Positions 1 through 6,484 of a DNA stretch of 13,781 nt are shown here, in pieces. This stretch comes from Bacillota bacterium (lineage in GTDB: Bacteria; Bacillota; Bacilli; Calditerricolales; Calditerricolaceae). A program made the translations under genes and the position numbers. The notes beneath the pieces are model-generated. The model searched no databases and had not been told where the DNA came from. It was given only the letters and a program-made list of their open reading frames with translations. The number at the start of each line of letters is the position of its first letter. Within the stretch, counting starts at the first letter, position 1. Location of the stretch: contig PKQU01000027.1 of NCBI GenBank assembly GCA_017577925.1, forward strand, positions 1 through 13,781, in the 5' to 3' direction.

Positions 1-212
1 AGCACGGGGATGCGGAACAGCTGCTCCTTGGCCATAAACGAAACCCGCCGATTGAGCGGGGCGGCTACCAGAGGCGGGTCGAGCAGGGAGATGTGGTTGG
101 AGCAGAGGAGAACGGGGCCGGTGGCCGGCACGTGCTCCACCCCGTAAACGCGCCAACGATACACGATCCGGAAAAACAGGCGGACCACCACGCGCGCCAG
201 CCGATACCACAT
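1..212 (-). CDS. plsC: 1-acyl-sn-glycerol-3-phosphate acyltransferase, N-terminal part (cut by window edge)
   Basis: The first 70 or so codons of a minus-strand gene are present; the rest lies beyond base 1. The translation opens MWYRLARVVVRLFFRIVYRW, an amphipathic/hydrophobic N-terminus typical of the membrane-bound PlsC family. It then shows the NHxxxxD catalytic motif as NHISLLD near residues 45-51. Family knowledge: PlsC transfers an acyl chain to lysophosphatidate to make phosphatidic acid at the inner face of the membrane. The ATG lies one base after the cmk stop codon, with a GGGAGGG ribosome site inside the end of cmk, so the two genes are very probably co-transcribed and translationally coupled. 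cmk-plsC is a common order in Firmicutes. The motif and context make the identification firm; the C-terminus cannot be judged. Confidence 0.9.
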   Translation of the reverse strand, partial: MWYRLARVVVRLFFRIVYRWRVYGVEHVPATGPVLLCSNHISLLDPPLVAAPLNRRVSFMAKEQLFRIPV

Positions 213-213
213 G

Positions 214-894
214 TTACTCGCCCTCCCGCCCCCGAGTGCGGCACATGGCCAAAATTTCCTCCACGACATCGTCAACGCTCAGCCCCGTGGTGTCGAGAAG
301 CCGCGCATCCGCCGCCTTTTGGAGAGGGGCCACCGCCCGTTCCGAGTCGAGCCGGTCGCGTCTCGCAATCTCCTCCTTCACCGTCTCCAGGGCCACATGG
401 TAGCCTCGCGCTTCCATTTCCCGCTGCCGACGGCGCGCCCGTTCATCGATCGACGCGGTAAGATAGATCTTAATGTCGGCGTTCGGCAGCACATGGGTAC
501 CAATGTCACGACCATCCATCACGATCCCGCCGTCCCTTGCCAGTTCGCGCTGTTTTTCCACCATGACCTCGCGCACCAACGGGTGGCGGGCAACGTGGGA
601 TACCTCCGCCGTGACATCGGGGGCACGGATGGCGTCGGTGACGTCTTCTCCGTCAAGCAAAACGCGTTGTCCGTTGCCGTCGGCCGCAAACGCGATGGTA
701 AGCACGCGGGCCAGTTTGGCCAGCGCGTCTTCATCGTGCGGGCTGACACCGCGGCGCTGTGCAGCCAGGGTTAGGGCGCGATACATGGCCCCGGTGTCGA
801 TGTACAGATACCCCAAGCGTTGCGCCACGCGGCGGGCAACGGTGCTCTTGCCCGCTCCCGCGGGGCCGTCGATGGCAATGGTTAGCCGTTCCAT
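214..894 (-). CDS. cmk: Cytidylate kinase (CMP/dCMP kinase)
   Basis: The 226-residue product matches the usual length of bacterial CMP kinase, which phosphorylates CMP and dCMP with ATP in the cytoplasm for pyrimidine nucleotide recycling. The P-loop GPAGAGKS is at residues 10-17 and the IDTGAMYRA nucleotide-binding segment at 32-40. DGRDIGT lies at 127-133 and the Arg-rich lid/CMP-contact region RRDRLDSERAVAPL at about 178-191. ATG start with GAGGTGAAGG just upstream. plsC follows after one base, so this is a cmk-plsC unit. A good sigma-A-type promoter lies about 180 bases upstream, at the end of the ypfB-like gene, and a terminator-like hairpin sits in the leader between them (see those entries). 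Confidence 0.97.
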   Translation of the reverse strand: MERLTIAIDGPAGAGKSTVARRVAQRLGYLYIDTGAMYRALTLAAQRRGVSPHDEDALAKLARVLTIAFAADGNGQRVLLDGEDVTDAIRAPDVTAEVSHVARHPLVREVMVEKQRELARDGGIVMDGRDIGTHVLPNADIKIYLTASIDERARRRQREMEARGYHVALETVKEEIARRDRLDSERAVAPLQKAADARLLDTTGLSVDDVVEEILAMCRTRGREGE

Positions 895-960
895 GCCTTC
901 ACCTCAACCGCCACGAACGCCGGAGCGAATCCGCCTGGAAAGGAGATGCGGAAGGAAAAC

Positions 961-987
961 GAAAAAGCAGGTCGTGCCTGCTTTTTC
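961..987 (-). terminator. Terminator-like hairpin in the cmk leader
   Basis: A perfect 11-bp inverted repeat, GAAAAAGCAGG (961-971) and CCTGCTTTTTC (977-987), flanks a 5-base loop. Read on the minus strand, the core stem GCAGG/CCTGC is followed by TTTTTCGTTTT, the pattern of a Rho-independent terminator. It could end the ypfA-ypfB transcript. It also lies downstream of the predicted cmk promoter, so transcripts from that promoter must read through it to reach cmk. The plus-strand reading also ends in T5, but no plus-strand gene precedes it. Confidence 0.65.
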
Positions 988-1076
988 AGTCACGAACTAT
1001 TCGATTCCGCGCCATGGACCTCCGACACGCCGATCCAGACGAACCCGACTCCCGATATTTCAATTGTCTGCTTCCG

Positions 1077-1105
1077 ATCATACCACATTATTCCGGGGTG
1101 CGCAA
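1077..1105 (-). promoter_or_regulatory. Predicted sigma-A promoter for cmk-plsC
   Basis: On the minus strand, TTGCGC (1105-1100) is separated by exactly 17 bases from TATGAT (1082-1077). Both hexamers are close to TTGACA and TATAAT. The -35 lies in the last codons of the ypfB-like gene and the -10 just after its stop. Transcription would begin near 1070, giving a leader of about 175 bases before cmk that contains the hairpin at 961-987. I found no equally good promoter nearer cmk. Confidence 0.55.
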
Positions 1106-1333
1106 CGACCTTTCTTTTCCATGCACCGGCGCCGGAGGCGGGAGCAGCCCCCCCGTGCTCAACCCTTCCCGCCGATCCACCGGGCTGAGCCACGCGCGCA
1201 GGGAATCCACCGTCAGCAGCAGTTGCGCGGCAACCGTCAGCAACAGGAGGGTTAGAACGGCCGTAACCAGCCCACGGTCGATCCAGACGGCTCTTTGCGC
1301 GAAACGGGCGTCGCGTCGTCGGTGGCGTCGCAT
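1088..1333 (-). CDS. ypfB: YpfB-like small single-pass membrane protein (DUF5359-like)
   Basis: The product is 81 residues. I chose the ATG at 1333 because GGAGGGA lies 6-7 bases upstream; the frame stays open further upstream but without such a site. It opens with a strongly basic stretch (MRRHRRRDAR), then one hydrophobic helix at about residues 20-40 (rich in L, V, A). Next come SLRAWLSPVDRREG and a Pro-rich tail. Basic start, single helix and the position between ypfA and cmk match B. subtilis YpfB, a small protein of unknown function. The tail after residue 56 is longer than I remember for YpfB. It sits 56 bases downstream of ypfA and is probably on the same transcript. Identification rests on length, topology and gene order, so the symbol is tentative. 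Confidence 0.65.
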   Translation of the reverse strand: MRRHRRRDARFAQRAVWIDRGLVTAVLTLLLLTVAAQLLLTVDSLRAWLSPVDRREGLSTGGLLPPPAPVHGKERSLRTPE

Positions 1334-1389
1334 GGGAGTCCCTCCACTCCCAGTCTTTCCCGTTTCGCCTGGCCGCATTCACAACCGCC

Positions 1390-2061
1390 CTACTGTCGCC
1401 GGGATTTTAGCTGTGTCCGGAAGCAAAATTGCACAATCGCCTGCCGCTCCTTCTCCGAAATGCGATCGAAACGAATGGATATCGTCGCCGGCTTGCCTTT
1501 CTCTGTCGGGGGTTGCACCCGCACCACCGTTCCGGTAAAGGTCACCGTCGTGCGCTGCGGGCGCGGCAGGGTGATCACGCCCTCCACCACCGCGCCCACG
1601 GGATACGGGCTGAGGTCGTGCACCGCGCATTTCAGGCCGCCGCCACTGATGTCCAGCGTTCGTACCGTTTGGACGGTCGTGCCACACCGCAGGGAGACGT
1701 CGAGCACGGCCTGCACGCGAACGTACTCTCGGCGTTGGACGCGAAGGATGCTCTGCGGATCCGGGCGCTCCAAGACAAGCAGGGGGATGTTGTCCTGCTT
1801 GTGGGCCTGCACGCGCGTGGGAAAGCGACAGGGCGTCCCCGTCTCGTCTAGCACCCAGCCGTACAGCGCCGTGCCGACAGAAAAGAAGCGAAACTGTCCC
1901 GTTTTGCGGTTGATCGGGATCTCCACCACCAAACTGGCATCGGTCACATCGACAATGCGCGTTTTGTAGAGCATGATTTCCTGTTGGTCGTGGTCGGCAT
2001 CGGTAGGCTCTTCCTCCCGCACGTCCACGTACAGCGTCTCAAACAGCCGGAACGCGTTCAT
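1390..2061 (-). CDS. ypfA: PilZ-domain c-di-GMP-binding protein, YpfA/YcgR type
   Basis: The product is 223 residues, starting at the ATG at 2061 with AGGGAG six bases upstream; the longer frame (to 2232) lacks an equivalent site. The N-terminal half is the beta-rich YcgR-like (PilZN) domain, about residues 5-100. The C-terminal PilZ domain (about 108-215) has both c-di-GMP-binding signatures: RxxxR as REYVR (111-115) and DxSxxG as DISGGG (137-142). The end, FCFRTQLKSRRQ, resembles the basic C-terminus of B. subtilis YpfA (DgrA). Family knowledge: YpfA/YcgR proteins bind c-di-GMP and slow the flagellar motor. With both motifs intact, ligand binding is likely. Position between ypeB and ypfB agrees with B. 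subtilis order. Confidence 0.9.
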   Translation of the reverse strand: MNAFRLFETLYVDVREEEPTDADHDQQEIMLYKTRIVDVTDASLVVEIPINRKTGQFRFFSVGTALYGWVLDETGTPCRFPTRVQAHKQDNIPLLVLERPDPQSILRVQRREYVRVQAVLDVSLRCGTTVQTVRTLDISGGGLKCAVHDLSPYPVGAVVEGVITLPRPQRTTVTFTGTVVRVQPPTEKGKPATISIRFDRISEKERQAIVQFCFRTQLKSRRQ

Positions 2062-2173
2062 GCTTCTCCCTCGTCTCCCGTCCTTCTGCTTCTGTCGGTG
2101 CGCGCGGGTGCCGCCGTAGCATGCACCCGTAAACGTCGCGCCCCTATCCTTATCTAATACGCCTTCGTTGCCG

Positions 2174-2228
2174 AAAAACCTTTCCCGACCACAACCGACA
2201 CCCGGTGCAAAGGGGCGGTTGTGGTCGG
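2174..2228 (-). terminator. Probable terminator of sleB-ypeB
   Basis: A perfect 13-bp inverted repeat, CCGACCACAACCG (2185-2197) and CGGTTGTGGTCGG (2216-2228), has an 18-base loop and begins 26 bases after the ypeB stop. On the minus strand a T5 run (2178-2174) follows six bases after the stem. The large loop and offset T-run make it less canonical than the other terminators here. The rest of 2062-2253 holds the ypfA ribosome site; I see no convincing ypfA promoter. Confidence 0.6.
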
Positions 2229-2253
2229 TCAAGGCGCTGCTTCTGCCGTCGCG

Positions 2254-3615
2254 TTACCGCGGTGTGGCGGCGGCAGGAATGTCTTCGATCTTCTCCTCCT
2301 CGCCCGTTTGGGCGTTCAGGAAGATCCGGTAGCGGTCCTGACCGTTCCGGACCAGGAATTCGTAGCACAGCACCTCGCGCCCCGTGTCGTTCTTGATGAG
2401 GGCCAGCCCCGCGTCCTCGACGCGCACATGGCCGTTGAGGTGCCGGCGAGCCTGGGCTTCGGTCAACCCGGGCGCGGGAAGGGTGCGCGGGCGGTGGTGG
2501 CGCAGGTAGCTTTCCGCACTGTACCCGACGATGCGGCCGCTGTCCAAGGCCACCTGCACGGCCACGGCATCCGGGTAGAGCCGCACCCCGTTCTGCGTGG
2601 CGACGAACTTGTACACGCCGACCCCGTCGTATTGCGAGACCTCCATCGCCTCCATGTTCGACAGTCCCCGCTGTTTCAAAAAGGCCGTCGCCTTGTCAAG
2701 GCCCTGGTCGAGGGTGAGACGCGGTTTGTCGACGGGCCGGTTATCCAGCATCCACAGCACGTGGCCCCCCCGATAGGTGACGTCGACGTTGACATCCTGG
2801 TCCGCCTTGTCGCCGGGACGGCGAATGGCCACGCTGTAGGAGCGGTATTCGACGCCCCTCTTGTTCTCCACCACCCGTACCTTCAGATTGGCGTCCGGTC
2901 GCACCCCCAAGAACGCCAGGGCCCGTTTCTTGGCTTCCTCTGCCGTGATCGGTTGCCCCCACCGCTTGTCGAGTTCGTTTTTGTCGAACTCGCCTTCGTA
3001 TGCCGCTTCGACCCCAAAATCCAGTTCTCCGTACTGGCGCACCCGATCGTCTACGGTGCGGAGCCCGTCGATGATCGTGTTGTCCATCTGCTTGTCTTCG
3101 GAGGCCAGGGCAAGCTCCACATCCATCCATCGAAGCTGCCGTTCCAAGATCGCCGTCTGCACCTTGTTCAGTTCGCGCTGGATCTCCGTGGCTTGCTTGT
3201 ACAGCGTCTCCAGCGTTTTTTGCTCCTGCGGGGTCAGCGGCTCCTTCGTGAGATCGCGGATGGCCGTCTGGTAGGCGAAATTGCCGATCTTCGACAAAAA
3301 CTCTTCCGTCTTGTTAAACGGCATCAGGGTCAGCGGCAGTTGTCCCACGTCCTCTTGCGCGGCATACGCGAGCCGCCACACATTGGACAACGTCTGCGCC
3401 ACCCCGCGCCGGGAGTTGACCGCCAGCACTTTGCCCAGTTCGCTGCGCAGCTGGTCGATGTGGTTGTTCAGCTCGTGGAAGGCGCGCTGGTACTGGTTTT
3501 CCGTCTTGATCAGGATGGCGTTCTTCTCCTGGTGTTCCTGGTACCCCCAATACCCGGCGCCAACCAGGGCCAACAGCAGAACCGGAAACAGTACGGCGGC
3601 GATGCGACGGTACAT
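2254..3615 (-). CDS. ypeB: Spore germination protein YpeB
   Basis: The product is 453 residues, close to the 450 of B. subtilis YpeB. I chose the ATG at 3615 (MYRRIAAVL) because GGGGGA lies eight bases upstream. A GTG seven codons earlier overlaps the sleB stop but lacks a ribosome site. A membrane anchor/uncleaved signal spans about residues 5-25, followed by a long helical, partly coiled N-terminal region. The C-terminal half has YpeB/PepSY-type repeats, with phrases such as ITAEEAKKRALAFLG, LTLDQGLDKATAFL and LTEAQARRHLNG. Family knowledge: YpeB sits in the spore cortex/inner-membrane region and is needed for stable deposition of the lytic enzyme SleB. It starts 17 bases after sleB and is surely in the same operon. 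Confidence 0.96.
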   Translation of the reverse strand: MYRRIAAVLFPVLLLALVGAGYWGYQEHQEKNAILIKTENQYQRAFHELNNHIDQLRSELGKVLAVNSRRGVAQTLSNVWRLAYAAQEDVGQLPLTLMPFNKTEEFLSKIGNFAYQTAIRDLTKEPLTPQEQKTLETLYKQATEIQRELNKVQTAILERQLRWMDVELALASEDKQMDNTIIDGLRTVDDRVRQYGELDFGVEAAYEGEFDKNELDKRWGQPITAEEAKKRALAFLGVRPDANLKVRVVENKRGVEYRSYSVAIRRPGDKADQDVNVDVTYRGGHVLWMLDNRPVDKPRLTLDQGLDKATAFLKQRGLSNMEAMEVSQYDGVGVYKFVATQNGVRLYPDAVAVQVALDSGRIVGYSAESYLRHHRPRTLPAPGLTEAQARRHLNGHVRVEDAGLALIKNDTGREVLCYEFLVRNGQDRYRIFLNAQTGEEEKIEDIPAAATPR

Positions 3616-3632
3616 GGCGTCGTCCCCCTTCG

Positions 3633-4094
3633 TCACTTACAGAAAATGTGTTTGCCGATCCGCTTGAGCTGCGGACGCGACCAAATCCACTTTGACGTAG
3701 CCGTTGCGGGGTTAAAATAGTAAAGAGCCCCGCCCGTCGGGTCCCATCCGTTCAGGGCATCCCGCACCGCTTTGTAAGCCGTCTGGTTCGGCGTCAACCA
3801 AATCTGTCCGTCCGCCACACAGGTAAACGCACCGGGTTCAAACAGGATTCCGGAGATGGTGTTGGGGAACGAAGGGCTTTCCAGGCGATTGAGAATGACA
3901 GCGGCAACGGCCACCTGGCCGATATACGGTTCGCCGCGCGCCTCCCCATACACCGCACGTGCCATGAGGTTGATGTCGTTCTGGGAGAGATTGGGAACCG
4001 CCTTGGCCGGCCTATCCCCCATGGACAATGCGGCCAGGGCCATGACCATCCCGCAAAGGAGTGCCCGCATCCCCCAGCGTTTCCAGTTGCGCAC
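3633..4094 (-). CDS. sleB: Spore cortex-lytic enzyme SleB, single-domain form
   Basis: The product is 153 residues from a GTG start; AGGTGAT lies about nine bases upstream and no other start fits. A Sec-type signal peptide (KR near the N-terminus, hydrophobic core at about 10-25, AKA cleavage near residue 32) leads directly into the Hydrolase_2/SleB catalytic domain (about 40-153). The motif ARAVYGEARGEPYIGQ puts the catalytic Glu at E51 (in YGEARGE). Family knowledge: SleB is a lytic transglycosylase that cuts muramic-lactam cortex peptidoglycan at germination. B. subtilis SleB is about 305 residues with an N-terminal peptidoglycan-binding domain; that domain is absent here. CwlJ is also single-domain but has no signal peptide, so the signal and the ypeB partner favour SleB. 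A sigma-G-like promoter precedes it. Confidence 0.92.
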   Translation of the reverse strand: MRNWKRWGMRALLCGMVMALAALSMGDRPAKAVPNLSQNDINLMARAVYGEARGEPYIGQVAVAAVILNRLESPSFPNTISGILFEPGAFTCVADGQIWLTPNQTAYKAVRDALNGWDPTGGALYYFNPATATSKWIWSRPQLKRIGKHIFCK

Positions 4095-4142
4095 GATTTC
4101 GCATCACCTGCCCATCGTTGGATCGCGGTGCGTGCTGTCCAG

Positions 4143-4172
4143 TAGTCTGCGGCGCGTTCGGCGCGTTTATGC
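4143..4172 (-). promoter_or_regulatory. Sigma-G-like (forespore) promoter for sleB-ypeB
   Basis: On the minus strand, GCATAA (4172-4167) is followed after 17 bases by CAGACTA (4149-4143). These fit the forespore sigma-G pattern (-35 around GnATA/GCATA, -10 CATACTA, one mismatch). A transcript would begin about 40 bases before the sleB GTG. In B. subtilis sleB-ypeB is known to be sigma-G dependent, and the upstream terminator at 4186-4212 isolates this unit. Assignment is by consensus only. Confidence 0.55.
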
Positions 4173-4185
4173 GGGCGCGGCCACG

Positions 4186-4212
4186 AAAAAAGCCGGGACT
4201 ATACGTCCCGGC
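4186..4212 (-). terminator. Rho-independent terminator after the four-Cys protein gene
   Basis: The perfect 8-bp GC-rich stem GCCGGGAC (4192-4199) and GTCCCGGC (4205-4212) has a 5-base loop and is followed on the minus strand by T6 (4191-4186). It lies 28 bases after the stop of the gene at 4241-4483. Confidence 0.9.
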
Positions 4213-4240
4213 GTTCTCCCTGCAGTCTTGTTGGACAGCT

Positions 4241-4483
4241 CTACAGTTCTTCGATGCGAATGTCGAAATCGCTGTCGTTGTCGCAGAGGCACTGGCGAAA
4301 ACCGGTTTCCACCTTGCCTTCCTTCGTCATGCGTCCACGCAGGATAAACCGCTCACCGCATTGACGGCATCGGATCACAACCTTATAGCGATTGGTCTTC
4401 ACCGAGGTCTCCCCCTTGTCCACTTTAGGATTTCCGCTTACCGGCGGTTTTAAAACGAGCGGTTCGGGTTTTGCTTTGGCCAT
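4241..4483 (-). CDS. Hypothetical small protein with four cysteines (possible zinc knuckle)
   Basis: The product is 80 residues and I do not recognise it as a named family. ATG start with AAAGGGGGAAG about seven bases upstream, and its own strong terminator; both argue for a real expressed gene. The N-terminal 30 residues are Lys/Pro-rich and probably disordered. From residue 32 the chain looks folded: RYKVVIRCRQCGERFILRG, then a turn, then VETGFRQCLCDNDSDFDIRIEEL. The cysteines are C39-x2-C42 and C65-x-C67, which could bind one zinc ion. There is no signal peptide or membrane helix, so it is likely cytoplasmic. It lies directly upstream of sleB but is separated by the terminator, so a germination role is only a possibility. 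A small nucleic-acid-binding or structural zinc protein is equally possible. Confidence 0.8.
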   Translation of the reverse strand: MAKAKPEPLVLKPPVSGNPKVDKGETSVKTNRYKVVIRCRQCGERFILRGRMTKEGKVETGFRQCLCDNDSDFDIRIEEL

Positions 4484-4579
4484 CTCTACTTCCCCCTTTC
4501 CTTAACGGGGATGTTGGGTTGTTTGTGCGCAATGGAGAAAACAGGCAGGGAAAAGACAGACAAAAAGGAGGCGATTCCC

Positions 4580-5557
4580 GTGAACCGCCCTCACGTTGTG
4601 GTCATCAACACCGGCGGCACCATCGCCATGCGCGCCGAGGAAGGAAAAGGCGTGGTGCCGACCAACAAGCTTCCCTTTTCCGCTCTGCTCCCCTACCTCG
4701 AGCGGCACGCGCGCATCACGATGGACGACTATTTGAACATCCCGTCGCCCCACATGACGCCGCACCACATGCTGGACGTAGCCCGGCGGGTGCGGGCGGC
4801 CGTGGCGCGGGACGACGTTCACGGCGTCGTGATTACGCACGGTACGGACACGCTGGAAGAGACCGCCTTCCTGCTCGACCTGGTGGTCAAGACGGACAAG
4901 CCCATCGTCGTGACCGGAGCCATGCGCGCCAGCGACGAGTTGGGAGCTGACGGGCCCGTCAATTTGCTTGCCGCCGTGCGGGTCGCCGCCCATCCCGATA
5001 GCCGCGGCAAGGGCGTCCTGGTGGTGTTCAACGACGAGATCCACGCTGCCCGTTATGTAACGAAAACGCACAGTGCTAACGTGGCCACCTTCCAGTCGCC
5101 CCTACACGGCCCCGTCGGGACGGTCACCCATACCGACATATTCTACCACCATGCGCCGCTTGTACGGGAGCATTTCCCCGTCGACACCCTCGCCGAGAAC
5201 GTTGCCCTGGTGAAAGCCGCCGCCGGAACGGACGATTTCTTCCTGCAAGCATGCGCCGACCGCGGGGTCGACGGCGTGGTTATCGAAGCCCTCGGCCTGG
5301 GCAACCTGCCGCCGGCCATGGTGCCCGGCGTACGCCGGCTGCTCACGGCGCGCATTCCCGTCGTCCTTGTCTCCCGCTGCTACAACGGCATGGTTTTGCC
5401 GGTGTACGGATACGAAGGCGGCGGCCGCCAGCTGGATGAGCTAGGGGTCATCCTGTCTTCCGGGCGGCTCAACGGGCAAAAGGCGCGGATCAAGCTGATG
5501 GTGGCGCTTCCCCTCAGCCGCGACATGAACCGGCTGCGGGAATGGTTCCGCCGGTAG
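4580..5557 (+). CDS. ansA: L-asparaginase, type I (cytoplasmic)
   Basis: The product is 325 residues from a GTG start with a perfect AAGGAGG (4565-4571) eight bases upstream; the frame extends 23 codons further but without a ribosome site. It hydrolyses asparagine to aspartate and ammonia. Both catalytic threonine motifs are visible: TGGTIA at residues 11-16 (nucleophile T14) and HGTDT at 87-91 (T89). Family phrases VTGAMR (112-117) and GADGPVNL (122-129) are also present. With no signal peptide it is the cytoplasmic AnsA type rather than secreted AnsZ. Length matches B. subtilis AnsA (about 329). It converges on the IclR gene, the stop codons being two bases apart. The only hairpin after it, GGGACG-AGC-CGTCCC at 5564-5578, has no T-run. 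No aspartase follows, unlike the B. subtilis ansAB operon. Confidence 0.95.
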   Translation: MNRPHVVVINTGGTIAMRAEEGKGVVPTNKLPFSALLPYLERHARITMDDYLNIPSPHMTPHHMLDVARRVRAAVARDDVHGVVITHGTDTLEETAFLLDLVVKTDKPIVVTGAMRASDELGADGPVNLLAAVRVAAHPDSRGKGVLVVFNDEIHAARYVTKTHSANVATFQSPLHGPVGTVTHTDIFYHHAPLVREHFPVDTLAENVALVKAAAGTDDFFLQACADRGVDGVVIEALGLGNLPPAMVPGVRRLLTARIPVVLVSRCYNGMVLPVYGYEGGGRQLDELGVILSSGRLNGQKARIKLMVALPLSRDMNRLREWFRR

Positions 5558-5559
5558 GG

Positions 5560-6303
5560 TTACGGGACGAGCCGTCCCATCCGCTTGGTCGCGTCGATGA
5601 CGTACGGGGCAATTTCCTTCATCTTTTCGAGGGTCAGCCGACTGGCGGGGCCGGAGACGGACAAGGCGGCAACCAGGCGTCCCGAACGGCTGAAGATCGG
5701 TGCCGCCACCGCCGCCGTACCCGCCTCCCGTTCCTCGACGCTGGTGGCGTAGCCGAGAGCGCGGATGGTCTCCAGCTGGCGCAGGTAGGCGTTTTTGTCC
5801 ACCTGCGGCGGCCAGTCCGGATCGGCGAGGATCTTCGCCCGGGTTTGGGGGTCGGCATACGCCACCAGTACCTTGCTCGAAGCACCGACGGAAAGCGGCA
5901 GGCGCACCCCGATGGGTGCCACCCGGCGAATCGTTTGCTGGCTTTCCACGGCCTGCACGCGCACGCGGTGCTTCCCGTCGCGCACGTACAGGCTAACCGT
6001 TTCGTCGAGCAGGTCACGCAGCCGCTCCATCTCCGGCAGGAACAGCACCGCCGGATCATGGGGCAGCATCAAATTGCCTGCCAGCTCCCACACGCTGTAG
6101 CCGAGACGGTACTTTTCCGTCACGCTGTCGCGCATGACGAAGCCTTTCTCTTCGAGGGTGTTCAGCAAACGATGCACCGTGCTCTTGTTGAGCGCCACCC
6201 GTTTGGCGATCTCCGTCAAGCTCAGCTCCTTCGCTTCGGAGAACGCAAGCAATATGTCCAGGGCCCGTTCAACCGCGCGAACGGTCAGCTTGTGCCCTTC
6301 CAT
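5560..6303 (-). CDS. IclR-family transcriptional regulator
   Basis: The product is 247 residues from the ATG at 6303 (MEGHKLTVRAVERALDIL), with a modest GGGGT site about seven bases upstream. The open frame runs further but reads through the predicted promoter. The N-terminal winged helix-turn-helix spans about residues 10-65, with LSLTEIAKRVALNKSTVHRL as the HTH. The C-terminal IclR effector domain (about 75-245) shows the family phrases ASSKVLVAYAD, GYATSVEEREAGTAAVAAPIF and LSVSGPASRLT. Effectors of this family are usually small organic acids or aromatics; this one cannot be read from sequence. It is divergent from aconitase, and two matched 17-bp dyads lie just downstream of each predicted start site. 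The simplest reading is autoregulation plus control of acnA. B. subtilis citB is instead controlled by CcpC, CcpA and CodY. Confidence 0.93.
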   Translation of the reverse strand: MEGHKLTVRAVERALDILLAFSEAKELSLTEIAKRVALNKSTVHRLLNTLEEKGFVMRDSVTEKYRLGYSVWELAGNLMLPHDPAVLFLPEMERLRDLLDETVSLYVRDGKHRVRVQAVESQQTIRRVAPIGVRLPLSVGASSKVLVAYADPQTRAKILADPDWPPQVDKNAYLRQLETIRALGYATSVEEREAGTAAVAAPIFSRSGRLVAALSVSGPASRLTLEKMKEIAPYVIDATKRMGRLVP

Positions 6304-6347
6304 GGCGACGACCCCATTCCGTTTGGAGAAATCGGCGGACCTGGAAT

Positions 6348-6364
6348 GTTCCACTATATGAAAC
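6348..6364. promoter_or_regulatory. Operator-like dyad in the iclR leader (site 1)
   Basis: GTTCCA-N5-TGAAAC forms an inverted repeat with one mismatch. Its length and spacing are the same as the perfect dyad at 6502-6518. It lies about 8-24 bases downstream of the predicted iclR start site, a position suited to repression. It overlaps another short dyad, TGGAA-TG-TTCCA (6342-6353), which resembles half-sites known for IclR-type operators. It is probably the regulator's own binding site. Confidence 0.5.
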
Positions 6365-6378
6365 GCCCTTCGGTAACC

Positions 6379-6407
6379 ATTGTACTGGACAGGCCGTCTT
6401 CCGTAAA
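6379..6407 (-). promoter_or_regulatory. Predicted sigma-A promoter of the IclR-family gene
   Basis: On the minus strand, TTTACG (6407-6402) and TACAAT (6384-6379) are separated by 17 bases. The start site would be near 6372, about 70 bases before the ATG. Site 1 lies immediately downstream. Confidence 0.55.
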
Positions 6408-6451
6408 GCGTGCCGGCAGGGTAACGTGACTTTCGGCCATCCAAAATAGAG

Positions 6452-6480
6452 ATGACGTGCCGGCGCTGATGCGATATAAT
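6452..6480 (+). promoter_or_regulatory. Predicted sigma-A promoter of aconitase
   Basis: ATGACG (6452-6457) and a perfect TATAAT (6475-6480) are separated by 17 bases. Transcription would begin near 6487, leaving a leader of about 75 bases before the acnA ATG that carries the dyads at 6485-6519. Confidence 0.65.
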
Positions 6481-6484
6481 GGTG

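Noticed and set aside
2221..3720. Long plus-strand open frame (499 codons) opposite ypeB and the end of sleB
   Set aside because: It is antisense to two firmly identified genes, has no ribosome site, and its His/Val/Arg/Leu/Gln-rich translation is typical of a shadow frame in GC-rich DNA.
5564..5578. Hairpin GGGACG-AGC-CGTCCC after ansA as a terminator
   Set aside because: The stem is only 6 bp, has no T-run on either strand, and lies inside the last codons of the IclR gene.
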